Of a DNA stretch of 11,054 nucleotides, positions 1 through 8,545 are shown piece after piece. Each line of letters begins with the position of its first letter. Position 1 is the first letter of the stretch. The notes beneath the pieces were generated by a model. It made no database searches. It was not told the DNA's origin and saw only the letters and a list, made by a program, of their open reading frames with translations. A program made the position numbers and the translations under genes. This stretch comes from Saccoglossus kowalevskii (Eukaryota; Hemichordata; Enteropneusta; Harrimaniidae): NCBI RefSeq assembly GCF_000003605.2, contig NW_003148281.1, positions 64,001-75,054 on the forward strand, given 5' to 3'.

Positions 1-310
1 CAACTTCTATGTCGTCACCAATAAATGTACTCACCCGTCAACAAATTCTATGTCGTCACCAATAAATATACTCGCCCATCAACAAATTCTATGTCGTCAC
101 CAATAAATGTACTCGCCCATCAACAAATTCTATGTCGTCACCAATAAATGTACTCACCCGTCAACAAATTCTATGTCGTCACCAATAAATGTACTCGCCC
201 ATCAAGAACTTCTATGTCGTCACCAATAAATGTACTCGCCCATCAACAAATTCTATGTCGTTACCAATAAATGTACTCGCCCATCAACAAATTCTATGTC
301 GTCACCAATA
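1..310. repeat. 41-bp tandem repeat array, about 7.5 copies, open at the left edge
   Basis: Units start at 39, 80, 121, 162, 203, 244 and 285, exactly 41 bases apart. A 38-base partial unit precedes them and a 26-base partial unit ends at 310. The copies are nearly identical, with only a few substitutions each, such as cgcccat versus cacccgt at the unit end and a gttacc variant in the unit at 244. This implies recent amplification or homogenisation. The array is probably longer than shown, because the window begins inside a unit. Each complete unit contains an overlapping CCAAT and AATAAA. The period is not a multiple of three, so the reading frame rotates from unit to unit, and the short frame open across it is not a gene. 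Confidence 0.97.
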
Positions 311-311
311 C

Positions 312-324
312 AACTCGACGAGTT
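312..324. repeat. short inverted repeat just after the 41-bp array
   Basis: The sequence is aactcg, one base, then cgagtt: a perfect 6-bp inverted repeat two bases past the point where array similarity stops. It may mark the array boundary or may be chance. No function can be assigned. Confidence 0.5.
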
Positions 325-529
325 CATTCATAGTAGAAGATCTAGATAATACACTAAATAATTCTATTTTATATATAGGGTGATGGGCACCCACATGCCT
401 ATGACTTGAATCCTTGACAATGTCTTGTATCACGTATCATATAAATAATTCCCACCTCTATCCAGTGTTAATTTCAAATCATGCTTGTGTAATGTGAAAT
501 ATTTTTTCTATTTTGAATGAAAGAATGAT
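325..529. other. AT-rich stretch with no recognised content
   Basis: All frames carry stops. I see no splice-framed exon, tandem structure or RNA gene here. It separates the 41-bp array from the imperfect repeats that start near 530. Confidence 0.6.
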
Positions 530-715
530 TCAGTGAAAATAAAAACCAGCGAATATACCTGTTTTCCTATATTTCACATTCAACTCGCCAAAAATCAGTG
601 AAAATAAATTCCATACTAAACACCTAAAAAGTCTTTTCAGCGAAAATTAATTCCAGCTAAAATAAAGTATTTCACAGTATAAAGTTCATTTTCAGACTGA
701 AAATAATTCGAACAT
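530..715. repeat. imperfect CAGYGAAAAT-type repeat cluster
   Basis: Related starts occur at 530 (tcagtgaaaataaaaacca), 595 (tcagtgaaaataaattcca), 638 (cagcgaaaattaattccag) and, more weakly, 693 (cagactgaaaataattcg). Spacings are about 65, 43 and 55 bases, so this is not a strict tandem array. It looks more like a degenerate dispersed repeat or an old MITE built from short internal repeats. The gaps between copies hold further tttcac/gtgaaa pieces in both orientations. Similar gcgaaaattaattcc-like repeats are, from memory, common in bivalve non-coding DNA. I cannot confirm the family from sequence alone. Confidence 0.55.
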
Positions 716-1855
716 GTATAACCAGGGTAACAAGACCTTGAGATTGTCTTGTTTGTCGTGTTTTTGTCACGGTCTATACAATTTTACAACCAGGTGTTAA
801 TACATATTACAACCGAATGTGTCACCAGACTTTCACTTGTCAACAAAATTTCTGCAACGTTACCCATGTATGGTAAACATCTTTAAACAGGACCAAAATA
901 TCTCCCAGACGTATTATTTCCTGAGGAGTAATAACTGTTTTAGTGACGAAAAATCAGTAAATCTTTAAATCGTCAAAAAGATTGAAAGCTGCCAATGATA
1001 TTAGAATAAATGCGTCCTACTTTCTTACAGCGATTTTTAAGTTACGATCATTTTTGTAGATTGAAATAAGTAGAAGTAGGCATTTCAGTTTGTTACGAAA
1101 GTATGCGAAGTTATTTAATAACAAAAAATTATACATGTTTAACTAGTAATATAGTGTAGTTAACTGTTATTAAAGATGTATATACAATATAGATAATATT
1201 TTTATTTGCGAAACAATTGTTTTTTTTCTCGAAAGAAGCTTGCGTGTGGTGCGTGAATTTTCAAGACAAAATAGGTGAAGAAATGTACAACAGAAGAAGA
1301 CTACTGAAGAAGGCTGGCATCTGTAGTGCGGGTAAAATAAATCCAATTATGGAGAACGGGATTATGAATTATGTAATACGCCCTCTATCGGCGACCCATC
1401 CATGAACACTAATTCTGATTTATTTGGTAAACATCTGCTGCCTTAAAATATCATATTCAATGGGTTTGACCTCGGAATTTTTGAACAATTTAAGGTACTT
1501 TCTGCCCAATTATCGGTCTCGGAATGCCATATTAAGGTGACATTTTGACGAATTTGGGTATTTTTACAACTAAATATTAAGCCTAAAATGACAAATAAAC
1601 TTGAAGAAAAGCATCCACCATTACCAGGCAGAGTACTTTACCGCGATACGACAACTTGACACCTGTGGCCAATTACAAAAGCCATCTAAAAGTAAAATTC
1701 TCTGTTTGACCCAATAAAACATGCAAACCGAAAAAAATATATTTTGTAAATTCTGACATAAAATGCAGTACTGATGGTAAGTACTACTGACATTAAAAGT
1801 AATCTGACCAAGAAAGATTCAATAGAGATCAAGGATTAAATATCCACTTTCCCAT
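716..1855. other. AT-rich intergenic or intronic sequence, nothing recognised
   Basis: Stops are dense in all frames, and the longest open stretch (about 62 codons near 1217-1405) has no ATG at its start and no recognisable protein features. A pyrimidine-rich cttacag at about 1024-1030 resembles a 3' splice site but leads into stops. No repeats above background were seen. Confidence 0.6.
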
Positions 1856-1877
1856 TTAAAGCGGGGGAGTCGTCACC

Positions 1878-1888
1878 TGCGCATGCGT
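1878..1888 (+). promoter_or_regulatory. NRF1-like site in the left arm
   Basis: TGCGCATGCGT differs by one base from the NRF1 consensus YGCGCAYGCGC. The same motif appears in inverted orientation in the other arm. It is a sequence match only; no binding can be claimed. Confidence 0.35.
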
Positions 1889-1989
1889 CAGATGGACAGC
1901 GTGTCATTGGTTACAAACAAGCGTCTACCCATGAGCCTTTGCGTTTTAGTGTGTGTTACTAGTATTATCGTCGCTTGGGACTCAATTCC

Positions 1990-2001
1990 CGCGCGTGCGC
2001 A
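1990..2001 (-). promoter_or_regulatory. NRF1-like site in the right arm
   Basis: On the minus strand this arm reads tgcgcacgcgcg, a full match to YGCGCAYGCGCR, the NRF1 consensus. It lies next to a TGACG CRE half-site, also mirrored in the left arm. It is probably a property of the repeat arms rather than of a host promoter. Confidence 0.35.
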
Positions 2002-2023
2002 GGTGACGACCCTCCCATTTTAA

Positions 2024-2403
2024 GTCATTAAAAAGTAACAGATTTAGCCAAGTTTAGACTCAAACCCTGACATTAAAATACCAAAAGTGAAAATAAATGT
2101 TATAATCAGTAATGTCCAGTTCCATAGTTGCTCCAATAACAAGAATTTAATAATATATATTTATATATCCAATTTGTATACAGTTACAAATTTGGAGAAT
2201 TTTTAACCTTAAATTGTGGGTTCAAAATGCAAAACCTAGCAACAAATTACATTAAGTTTATTTTCAGTGTTTGTCCGGCCGACTGGTTAATTCTAAGGTT
2301 TTCTCCTTTTTACGAATAATTTGGGTTTGATTAGTAAAATAAAATTGTTTCTTTTAATTACGGTCACAAAAATATATTATGAAATCCTTTAAAATAATCT
2401 TAC
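2024..2403. other. AT-rich sequence, nothing recognised
   Basis: No open frame of note and no tandem structure. A 3' splice-like ttattttcag at about 2257-2266 is followed by stops in the plus frames. Confidence 0.55.
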
Positions 2404-2574
2404 CTGAAATGCTAAGGAGATTTCAGTCTGAGTACGATATGATTGAAGTGTCCGCGTAAATATGTTTGAAGCGTAAGCTTGATTAATGTACACCATTGTC
2501 TGTAAAGAGTTTACGGTGCACGCTGGTCTTTCGAATATCAAAATGATCTTGCGGTTCCATTCTCTCTGGAACAT
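2404..2574 (-). other. possible 5' coding exon ending at a good splice-donor match (weak)
   Basis: Read on the minus strand, an ATG at 2574 opens a 57-codon frame. It runs to a donor-like CAG|GTAAGA at the 2404/2403 junction and would stop soon after in the putative intron. The start would be MFQREWNRKI and the exon end EISLAFQ. No family is recognised, no signal peptide is evident, and I could not find the next exon downstream towards lower coordinates. The match to the donor consensus is the only support, and matches of this quality occur by chance in non-coding DNA. It may be an lncRNA exon or nothing. Confidence 0.15.
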
Positions 2575-3848
2575 CCGGGTTATATCGTAGGGTTATAACC
2601 TATAGTTATATTTAGGTTGTTCTTGTTCCTGGATAACTCAAGGTAGACGCCTACTCATAAATGCAAATATCCAGAATTTATTTATTTTTCAATAAATTAT
2701 ATTCCCGGCAATAAAGTTGAGGGTCACCAGCCTAGTTTTCGAGAAAATAATGGTTGTATTTCCGTCGGCAGATAGTGGCCATTTTGTCAGTAATGTCATG
2801 ATTTTAGCATAGGTTCCCATGACAGAGATATTATATCATTATATCACGCTATACTTTTACGCTGTGAGTGATGTGTGTACTTTTTGTTTTTCTGAGTTAA
2901 ATTAAAAAAAACTCCAATCCAGCAAAGTTGACCTACAGTCTGATTCATATATTTACACACACTTACAGTAAACGAAAATATACGCATACATTATGGTGGA
3001 ATTCTCAATAACAGTACAGAGACAATCACTTGTATTACATGTGGTCGCCAATTGAAAATTAACTACACGAAACCATGTATGGGACGTAACAATTTGCTCA
3101 CTGCCCTTGGTGTACCGTGTACATGTTTTATTTCATCATAAACGTCAGGGATTACGGATGTATCCATTTGGGTTTCACACCACAATTATAATTTGAAGAA
3201 GGTCAGACGGTAAAGAAAAGCACGAGGTCACACTTATATCCGGTGTTTTGTCACGTGGTTATGTAACTACTTTTCCTTGTGGCTTCATGTTTGTATCTCC
3301 TCACTAAAAAAGACATCATGTCTACTAACGTGGACGTAACGTGTTTATTGTGTACCCATGTTATATCCGACAATCTTTCCAGGAAAGGCAAACATTCATT
3401 TGTGATCGTTTTGTTTTCAAATCGGACAATTCATTCAAGGGTAACTATAACGGCATAAAACGCAGTCGGGATAGAAACTCACACCACTGAGCTGGCCAGT
3501 CAGCAGATAACCTAAACCACCCTGGAAACATACACATCCATCCTTGCCACTCCAGTCACATTGTTCAAACCTCATGATTCAAAACTAACGCTGATTCAAA
3601 TATTGATTAATGCATTCGATGCATTGGAGGTTAGGTCAAAGGCTAAACTGAACGCAATGTTGCCATGCAAGTTACAACATTTTACGACATACTCAAATAT
3701 TCGGTGAAAAGAAAACGTTACCATCGTCAAAAATATGATGATGCGGAGTAGTTATCTCAAGTACCGTCCAATTAAATTTCAAGACACTGTTCAAACATTC
3801 CCGCCTTTGCTCGTTAACAACTTCAGATTGATACATAAATAACAGATC
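2575..3848. other. non-coding stretch, only scattered motif-level matches
   Basis: No exon or RNA gene recognised. Motif-level items are a ggttataacc palindrome near 2591, a GTCACGTG E-box at 3250-3257, two AGGTCA half-sites near 3200 and 3227, an aatgcat-tcg-atgcatt inverted repeat at 3609-3625, and an imperfect DR1 nuclear-receptor-like element (AGGTCA a AGGCTA) at 3633-3645. Each of these is short enough to arise by chance. Confidence 0.5.
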
Positions 3849-4016
3849 CACGCATGCGTGATTTATTTCAATTACCCTCCGTCTTTCGTCTAACGATTCT
3901 CCACCACCTGCGGTCTGCCCAGGACAACGCCTCTCTTCACAACACAATAAACGTTTCCGCGAAAGTCCGTGGGAAAGTCGGCGAGAATTGAAGCAGATTG
4001 TAAATTAAAGGGAGAT

Positions 4017-4028
4017 CGGAAGTGACGT
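4017..4028 (+). promoter_or_regulatory. ETS/CRE composite motif
   Basis: CGGAAGTGACGT combines the ETS core GGAA with a TGACGT CRE half at the fixed spacing known for ETS-CREB/ATF composite sites. It sits in the CpG-dense stretch, which makes it more credible than an isolated match. No transcription start or gene can be attached to it. Confidence 0.4.
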
Positions 4029-4287
4029 AGAGGCTACGGTTGGAAGGTCAACAAAGAACTCGCTCATGCGTACGATGACATGTCTTGTTTTCTAGTCACG
4101 TGTTTAGATTGCTTATAACATTACAGGTATTTATATAGAATCAATAGGCTTTTCATAGTGTCTTTGTTGCAAAAGGTATACGGAGAAAACGGCACGCGCC
4201 TACCCATGGTAACAACGACGTGGCGGACGGTGAAGCACGAGACTGGGCCATCAATAATGTCGAGATGTCAACACCATACAGCAAGGA

Positions 4288-4298
4288 GGGGGGGGGGG
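4288..4298 (+). repeat. run of 11 G
   Basis: A mononucleotide G11 run in an otherwise A+T-rich window. It lies within a plus-strand open frame (ATG at 4205), and its length sets which frame is read downstream. Such runs are unstable and prone to sequencing length error. Confidence 0.95.
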
Positions 4299-5506
4299 AT
4301 ATCTGATCTCTGTTCAAGACAACACCTCCGAGACTGTAACTGAAGACAATTAACCCTTATGGTAGACATATAATTATATAATTATCCACAATTGCACTTT
4401 AGACTAAAGATGAATTTAAACTACATCACCAAATTACTGGCCTAGCGCTATTCTAATACGTAACGATTAAACTGTCATGTATGGTATAATTGGGGTATGA
4501 AAGAATCCAATAAAATACACACAATTATCTTACCAAAGCTTTGAAGTATTCTCGTATAAAATATTTCCATTGATCCTTTTCATTTGCAATATAATTTATA
4601 ATGAAATTCGCCTAAGAATAATACTAATACTTTTTTTGTAATATTTATATTGTATTATTGAATGGTTAGGACAATACTCATGAATATCAGGTCTTCGTGG
4701 ATAACGATGTGATTAAAAGACACTAATGTTTAGGTCTTATCAGTGCTGTGTTACGCTCCGCCCTTGAGTTAAATGGTACCTTGTAGTATGTATGTTTGTG
4801 CAGAGCAGTCTAGCAGTATGCTCCCAGGGCATTGTGGGGTGTTGACGGACGGATTGATCATATGGCCCAGTAAGGCGACAAGGCAGATTGTAGACTTATT
4901 TAGAGCACGAATACTACAATTAAATCCATGTATTATTATAATCTGATTAAACAATTGAAATGTCACGAACATAAAATATTTTACGCCATTGAAAAGCTTT
5001 TGCCCTGAAATTTGGTGACCGAAGAATGCCGAATTGCACCGAGAAACGCAAGTCACTCAATATGATATGAACAAAATGCCGATACGGCAAGGGAGAGCCT
5101 TGGCACAATTTCTATAAACAGCAAACTGGCGATAAAGGTCTCCTACCTATATCATATTCTAATAAGACTGACCAGAAATAAAAGAAATATGAGATTTGGT
5201 GTCACGACTACCAACTAATGATTAACTAAGCGAATATTAACGAGTCCAATGAGGGAAATGATCTGAAAGATAACTATAAAATGAAATATCAATGCTATAC
5301 GACAATGAGTGCTATGCATATAGGTCTAGGCATCGATATGTTATCGTTTATATTTGTAAACCGCCACTCAATGCTCCATCCAATTTCTGTAGAATGAAAA
5401 TTTACCAATTAAACATTTAGTCATTTATTGTAACCAGAGTAAAATAAGGCAGTAAATTTCACGAAAACATGATTTTGTATATATAAAGTGTATTATAAAC
5501 AACTTG

Positions 5507-5547
5507 TCCAATCACAGCGCGTCACAGTGAATCGTTCAATGATTGGA
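5507..5547. repeat. inverted CCAAT pair
   Basis: TCCAATCA (5507-5514) and TGATTGGA (5540-5547) form a perfect 8-bp inverted repeat across a 25-base spacer containing gcgcgtcac. A TATA-like tatataaag lies just upstream near 5480. Paired CCAAT boxes can mark promoters, but similar CCAATCA sequences also occur in MITE ends. No target duplication was found. Confidence 0.35.
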
Positions 5548-5641
5548 GGACACACGCAAAGACTCATAATAGGCGTTAGCAAATTGCTTCCATAGCAAAT
5601 GAAAGCGTATCACGGGGTGAATGTTCAATAAAACTTTTACA

Positions 5642-5663
5642 AATTTCATGCCTTCATGAAATT
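5642..5663. repeat. perfect 9-bp hairpin with a 4-base loop
   Basis: aatttcatg, loop cctt, catgaaatt. The arms are fully complementary. It is not followed by a T-run, and bacterial-type terminators are not relevant in this genome. It may be a chance AT-rich palindrome. Confidence 0.6.
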
Positions 5664-6142
5664 CACTGTTAATATGAGTTATATAGTATCGTACAGCAAA
5701 ATAAAAAAATACACAATCGGTGACAGAAAAAACAAACAAATACAATTACACAACTGTACTAACAACTTTGTATAATTTCTTTCATGTTTCATCATCATTT
5801 CGATTTTCTATATTCCTCGTCGATGCTGAAAAAAACTTATCATTTCACATAAACGTTTCGTTTAAGCCTCGTTTGCATAATATACGTCGATTAGCTTCAT
5901 TATATAAACACTCTGAACTTCACACCGTGACACCGATATAAAGTGTTTTAATATTTCACCCCCTTCCCTACATCATGGACAAGTACAATCTACATTCATG
6001 TATTTACAACGAAGTATAACTGATATACACGCATGACATTTTTAAGACCAAATAAATATATAACACATATGTGTCTGTGCATCGCATGTTTGAAAAATAA
6101 AATGATGATCAAATACGTATCTGTATTGTATTGCAATTTTAA

Positions 6143-6510
6143 CACGTTTTGATTTTTTTAAATCCGATTTTGGGTAGGGAAAAATTTGAATGTTTGGAAT
6201 TTTTTAAATCCGATTTTGGGTTGGGAAAAACTTGCACGTTTGGAATTTTTGAAATCAGATTTTGGGTCGGGAAAAACTTGCACGTTTGAATATTTGGAAT
6301 CAAATTTTGGGTCGGGGGAAACTTGCACGTTTGTAATTTTTGAAATCAGATTTTGGGTCGGGAAAAACTTGCACGTTTGGATTTTTTTAAATCCGATTTT
6401 GGGTCGGGAAACACTTGCACGTTTGTAATTTTTGAAATCAGATTTTGATTCGGGAAAAACTTGCACGTTTGTAATTTTTGAAATCAGATTTTGGGTCGGA
6501 AAAAAACTTG
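6143..6510. repeat. 46-bp tandem satellite, eight full units
   Basis: Units begin at 6143, 6189, 6235, 6281, 6326, 6372, 6418 and 6464, with lengths 46, 46, 46, 45, 46, 46, 46 and 47. Each unit reads roughly cacgtttg, an A/T tract, then gattttgggtcgggaaaaacttg. Two versions of the middle are interleaved: ttaaatccgatttt (units at 6143, 6189, 6372) and tgaaatcagatttt (6235, 6326, 6418, 6464). The unit at 6281 differs from both. Because 46 leaves a remainder of one on division by three, the frame rotates every unit. The stop-free frames on both strands (about 80 and 102 codons) are therefore by-products of the repeat, not genes. The array continues rightwards as diverged copies. Confidence 0.96.
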
Positions 6511-7117
6511 CACGTTTGGAATTTTAGGCACGGGAGGCATTTTGAAACTTGTACATTTTGGTAATTTTTACATTTTTTAAATGCACGTTCGACATTTTTG
6601 AAACCCTACTTTGGTCTGGGAAAAGGCTTGCACGTATGGCATTTTAGGCATGTGAGGCATTTTTGAAACTTTTACATTTTTGCACGTCTGATATTTTGGG
6701 CACGTGAGTGATTTTTGAAACTTTTTCATTTTTGAAATGTACGTTTAGAATTTTTGAAACTCGACCCTGGGATAGGCATGTTTGTCATTTTTGAATTTTT
6801 TACATATATGAAATGCATGTTTGTCATTTTTAAAATGTTAACATTATGAATTTTGAAAACCAGCTTTGGGCTGGAAAGACTTGAACGAATGGCATTTAAG
6901 GAAGAACGTTGGACATTTTGAAATGCACGTTCGGCAATGGTGAAAATAAAAAAAAAATCAATTTAGAAATGAATGTTTGACATTTTTTTAAACGCAGAGT
7001 TTGACCTGGGAAGGCGTGTGTGTTTGGCATGCATGTGAATTTTTTTAAAATTCACAATTGGCGTTTTTAAAGCCATGGTTTGAGGTCGGGTGCATGTGCG
7101 TTTGGCATTTCTAGCAT
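6511..7117. repeat. diverged continuation of the 46-bp satellite, longer irregular units
   Basis: From 6511 the regular period is lost, but the core persists in decayed form: ttggtctgggaaaaggcttgc near 6611, a shorter piece near 6764, ttgggctggaaagacttg near 6865, ttgacctgggaaggcgtg near 7000 and tgaggtcgggtgcatg near 7081. A second motif, roughly cacgtntggnattttaggcacgtgaggcatttttgaaactttta, occurs at 6511, 6631 and 6683. The divergence suggests an older, longer composite unit from which the neat 46-bp block expanded. No coding content; the 135-codon minus-strand frame that overlaps the right end is partly repeat. Confidence 0.8.
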
Positions 7118-7224
7118 TATACTGGTATTGCAGGACATCTGCACCGCACCACTTTTCTCGCGGTACTTTAAATTTTGTGTATTGAACAAAACTGTTTTCA
7201 TCCAACCTTTTTACTGTCCGCCAT
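7118..7224 (-). pseudogene. possible frame-broken first exon (speculative)
   Basis: On the minus strand an ATG at 7224 in a good context (A at -3, G at +4) begins MADSKKVG and then stops. If the A5 run (7208-7212 on the plus strand, as T5) had one base fewer, the frame would join one open to beyond 7118, with residues such as RLDENSFVQYTKFKV and PREKWCGADVLQ. The composition is protein-like, but I recognise no family and see no good splice donor at its end. The ATGGCGG also resembles a YY1 site. It could be a decayed exon, a homopolymer error, or chance, because the opposite strand is open too. Confidence 0.18.
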
Positions 7225-8220
7225 ATTTGTATATTTTGATGCTTGCTGCTTGTTAGCAGTGTACGGGACAACGCCCCCATAAGTCGATACATGAACATGT
7301 CAGTGTCCAGTCCACGAAGAACAACAAATAATATTACATATACTTCAACATTATATGCGAAACAATGCAATCTTCACAATTGGGCCATGTTTTGTATTCA
7401 AGCAACTATTTCCTCCATGGTCATCAGCAAACTAAACGGCTCTCATAGTTCCCTGGGCATCGTCCCCAGCCTGGTTATCGTGCTTGATATGAAACATTGC
7501 GAAACATACAACGCGTGTTATATAAATTGAAGAGATCCATAAGCGATGCAAGGCGACTGTGGTGCATTAATACCGGTGTTCATAAATTGAATACCAACAT
7601 TGAAAGACCTATTCTGTAAACTAAAATAGTACTTTTACACTTCTCCCTGTGGAATATGTAATTCCATTGCAATCGTTGACTTATTCTTCGCTTCATGTTA
7701 AATTGTCTTTGAACTTTAAAGGCAATTGTTGGCAATTGAGAAATTTCAATTGTGTATAAGTGAGTGCCTTGCTCATTTTCGACAGACTTCTTTTATATTA
7801 TATAGCTCCAGGGCAGTTTATTTTTAGAACATTTACTCATATGATTCGTTTCGCGTCGTATTCGACGTGAATTCAACGTTTATTTGTCTACACGAAACTT
7901 GAATGTAACGTATGATGGAAACAGCATCGGCGACATCATCTCGCATCATTTACGTAGTGCCTCCGCCCATGGAGGTTACTTCCTCGCTCCGCCTAACCTC
8001 GGCAAACAGTGCTGGAATTTGACTCTAACTCGGAGATATTAAATTGATTTAATTTAATTAGATTTCAAAATCATTATCAAGCTCGAATTTAACAGACACA
8101 ATTGTGATGGAAAAAACACTGCGACTTGAATATGACATTTCAAGCGAACTTTGCACATGCACTTCAAACTAATTCAGAAGATTACATTTTCGACACACAT
8201 ATAACCATGACACCCCCCAA
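7225..8220. other. non-coding stretch, nothing recognised
   Basis: An open frame of about 95 codons on the plus strand (7243-7530) has no family resemblance and overlaps a frame open on the other strand. Small items are a ggcaattg direct repeat (7721-7728 and 7731-7738) and a cctcc/ggagg inverted repeat around 7970. No RNA gene or transposon end was found. Confidence 0.5.
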
Positions 8221-8545
8221 CAAAAAGTGAAGTGTCTGTCGTGTTTTCCCGTTATTGTGTAGCACAATAGTCTCCGTGCTGCGTATCCGGTGATCCATTG
8301 TACCCAACTCACCTAAAGGACGGAGTAGAACCGCAACAATGAGATAACGGAACTGAGTTTAAATGTTGTGTACCCGTACAATACATTCTGTATACACCAG
8401 TCCCTCCCCCGGGCATTGATGTGCGTCTATTAAGAACTTATTAAACTCATAAAAAGACGGGAACGCCCACAACCACGCGACCGTCTGTGCTATATCACTC
8501 GAATTGCTACGGGACAGTTCACTTTGGTGAGATCCTCGCCTGCTT

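Larger units (their letters stand above)
1856..2023. mobile_element. MITE-like element: 160-bp body, 28-bp inverted repeats, TTAA flanks
   Basis: The left arm is 1860-1887 and the right arm 1992-2019. They are inverted copies matching at 23 of 28 positions, and all five differences are transitions. The core cgtcacctgcgca is identical in both arms. TTAA lies immediately outside each arm (1856-1859 and 2020-2023), the target duplication expected of piggyBac-type cut-and-paste transposition. The outermost bases (AG and AA) are not the usual piggyBac CCC/CCY, so the superfamily is uncertain, and a TAA-type duplication as in PIF/Harbinger is an alternative. The 104-bp interior has no coding capacity, so the element would be non-autonomous. 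The transition-only divergence fits CpG decay in an old methylated copy. It could instead be a compact regulatory element with symmetric sites. Confidence 0.6.
3849..4335. promoter_or_regulatory. CpG-dense candidate promoter or enhancer
   Basis: By eye there are about 31 CpG dinucleotides in about 490 bases, far denser than the AT-rich flanks. The stretch begins with a perfect palindrome cacgcatgcgtg (3849-3860). It contains CGGAAGTGACGT at 4017-4028, which joins an ETS core to a CRE half-site in the arrangement typical of housekeeping promoters, and a GTCACGTG E-box at 4095-4102. A minus-strand frame is open for about 100 codons between 4004 and 3693 (pieces such as SLDERRRVIEI), and a plus-strand frame is open through about 4205-4340. 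I recognise neither. This could be a promoter with a short or non-coding first exon, or simply an unmethylated GC-richer island. Direction of transcription cannot be decided. Confidence 0.35.
4336..6142. other. AT-rich non-coding stretch, nothing recognised beyond short inverted repeats
   Basis: No protein-like frame: the open stretches of 69-95 codons (for example minus strand 4769-5056) carry no recognised domain. Simple structures include a 16-bp palindrome ataattatataattat at 4370-4385 and a 12-bp palindrome acacatatgtgt at 6063-6074. The zone around 4745-4880 is slightly GC-richer but holds no gene I can name. Confidence 0.55.

Noticed and set aside
189-383. Short plus-strand open frame over the 41-bp array
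   Set aside because: It is made of repeat units read in rotating frames, then runs into unrelated sequence. No gene features.
3693-4004. Minus-strand stretch open for about 100 codons
   Set aside because: It has an ATG only well inside the frame, no recognised family and no convincing splice sites. It is noted under the CpG-dense region but not called as a gene.
4821-4839. ctcccagggcattgtgggg as a ZNF143/Staf site
   Set aside because: The spacing between the TCCCAG and ATTGTG parts does not fit the consensus, and no snRNA-like gene lies beside it.
4769-5056. 95-codon minus-strand frame
   Set aside because: Composition is not protein-like over its length, no domain was recognised and no splice support was seen. 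It is expected by chance in a window of this size.
6143-6510. CENP-B-box-like motif in the 46-bp satellite
   Set aside because: The units share only a CGGGA-like piece. The TTCG half at the required spacing is missing in most units.
7243-7530. 95-codon plus-strand frame opposite the longest minus-strand frame
   Set aside because: No family resemblance and no transcription or splice signals. The overlap of open frames on both strands argues that both may be chance.
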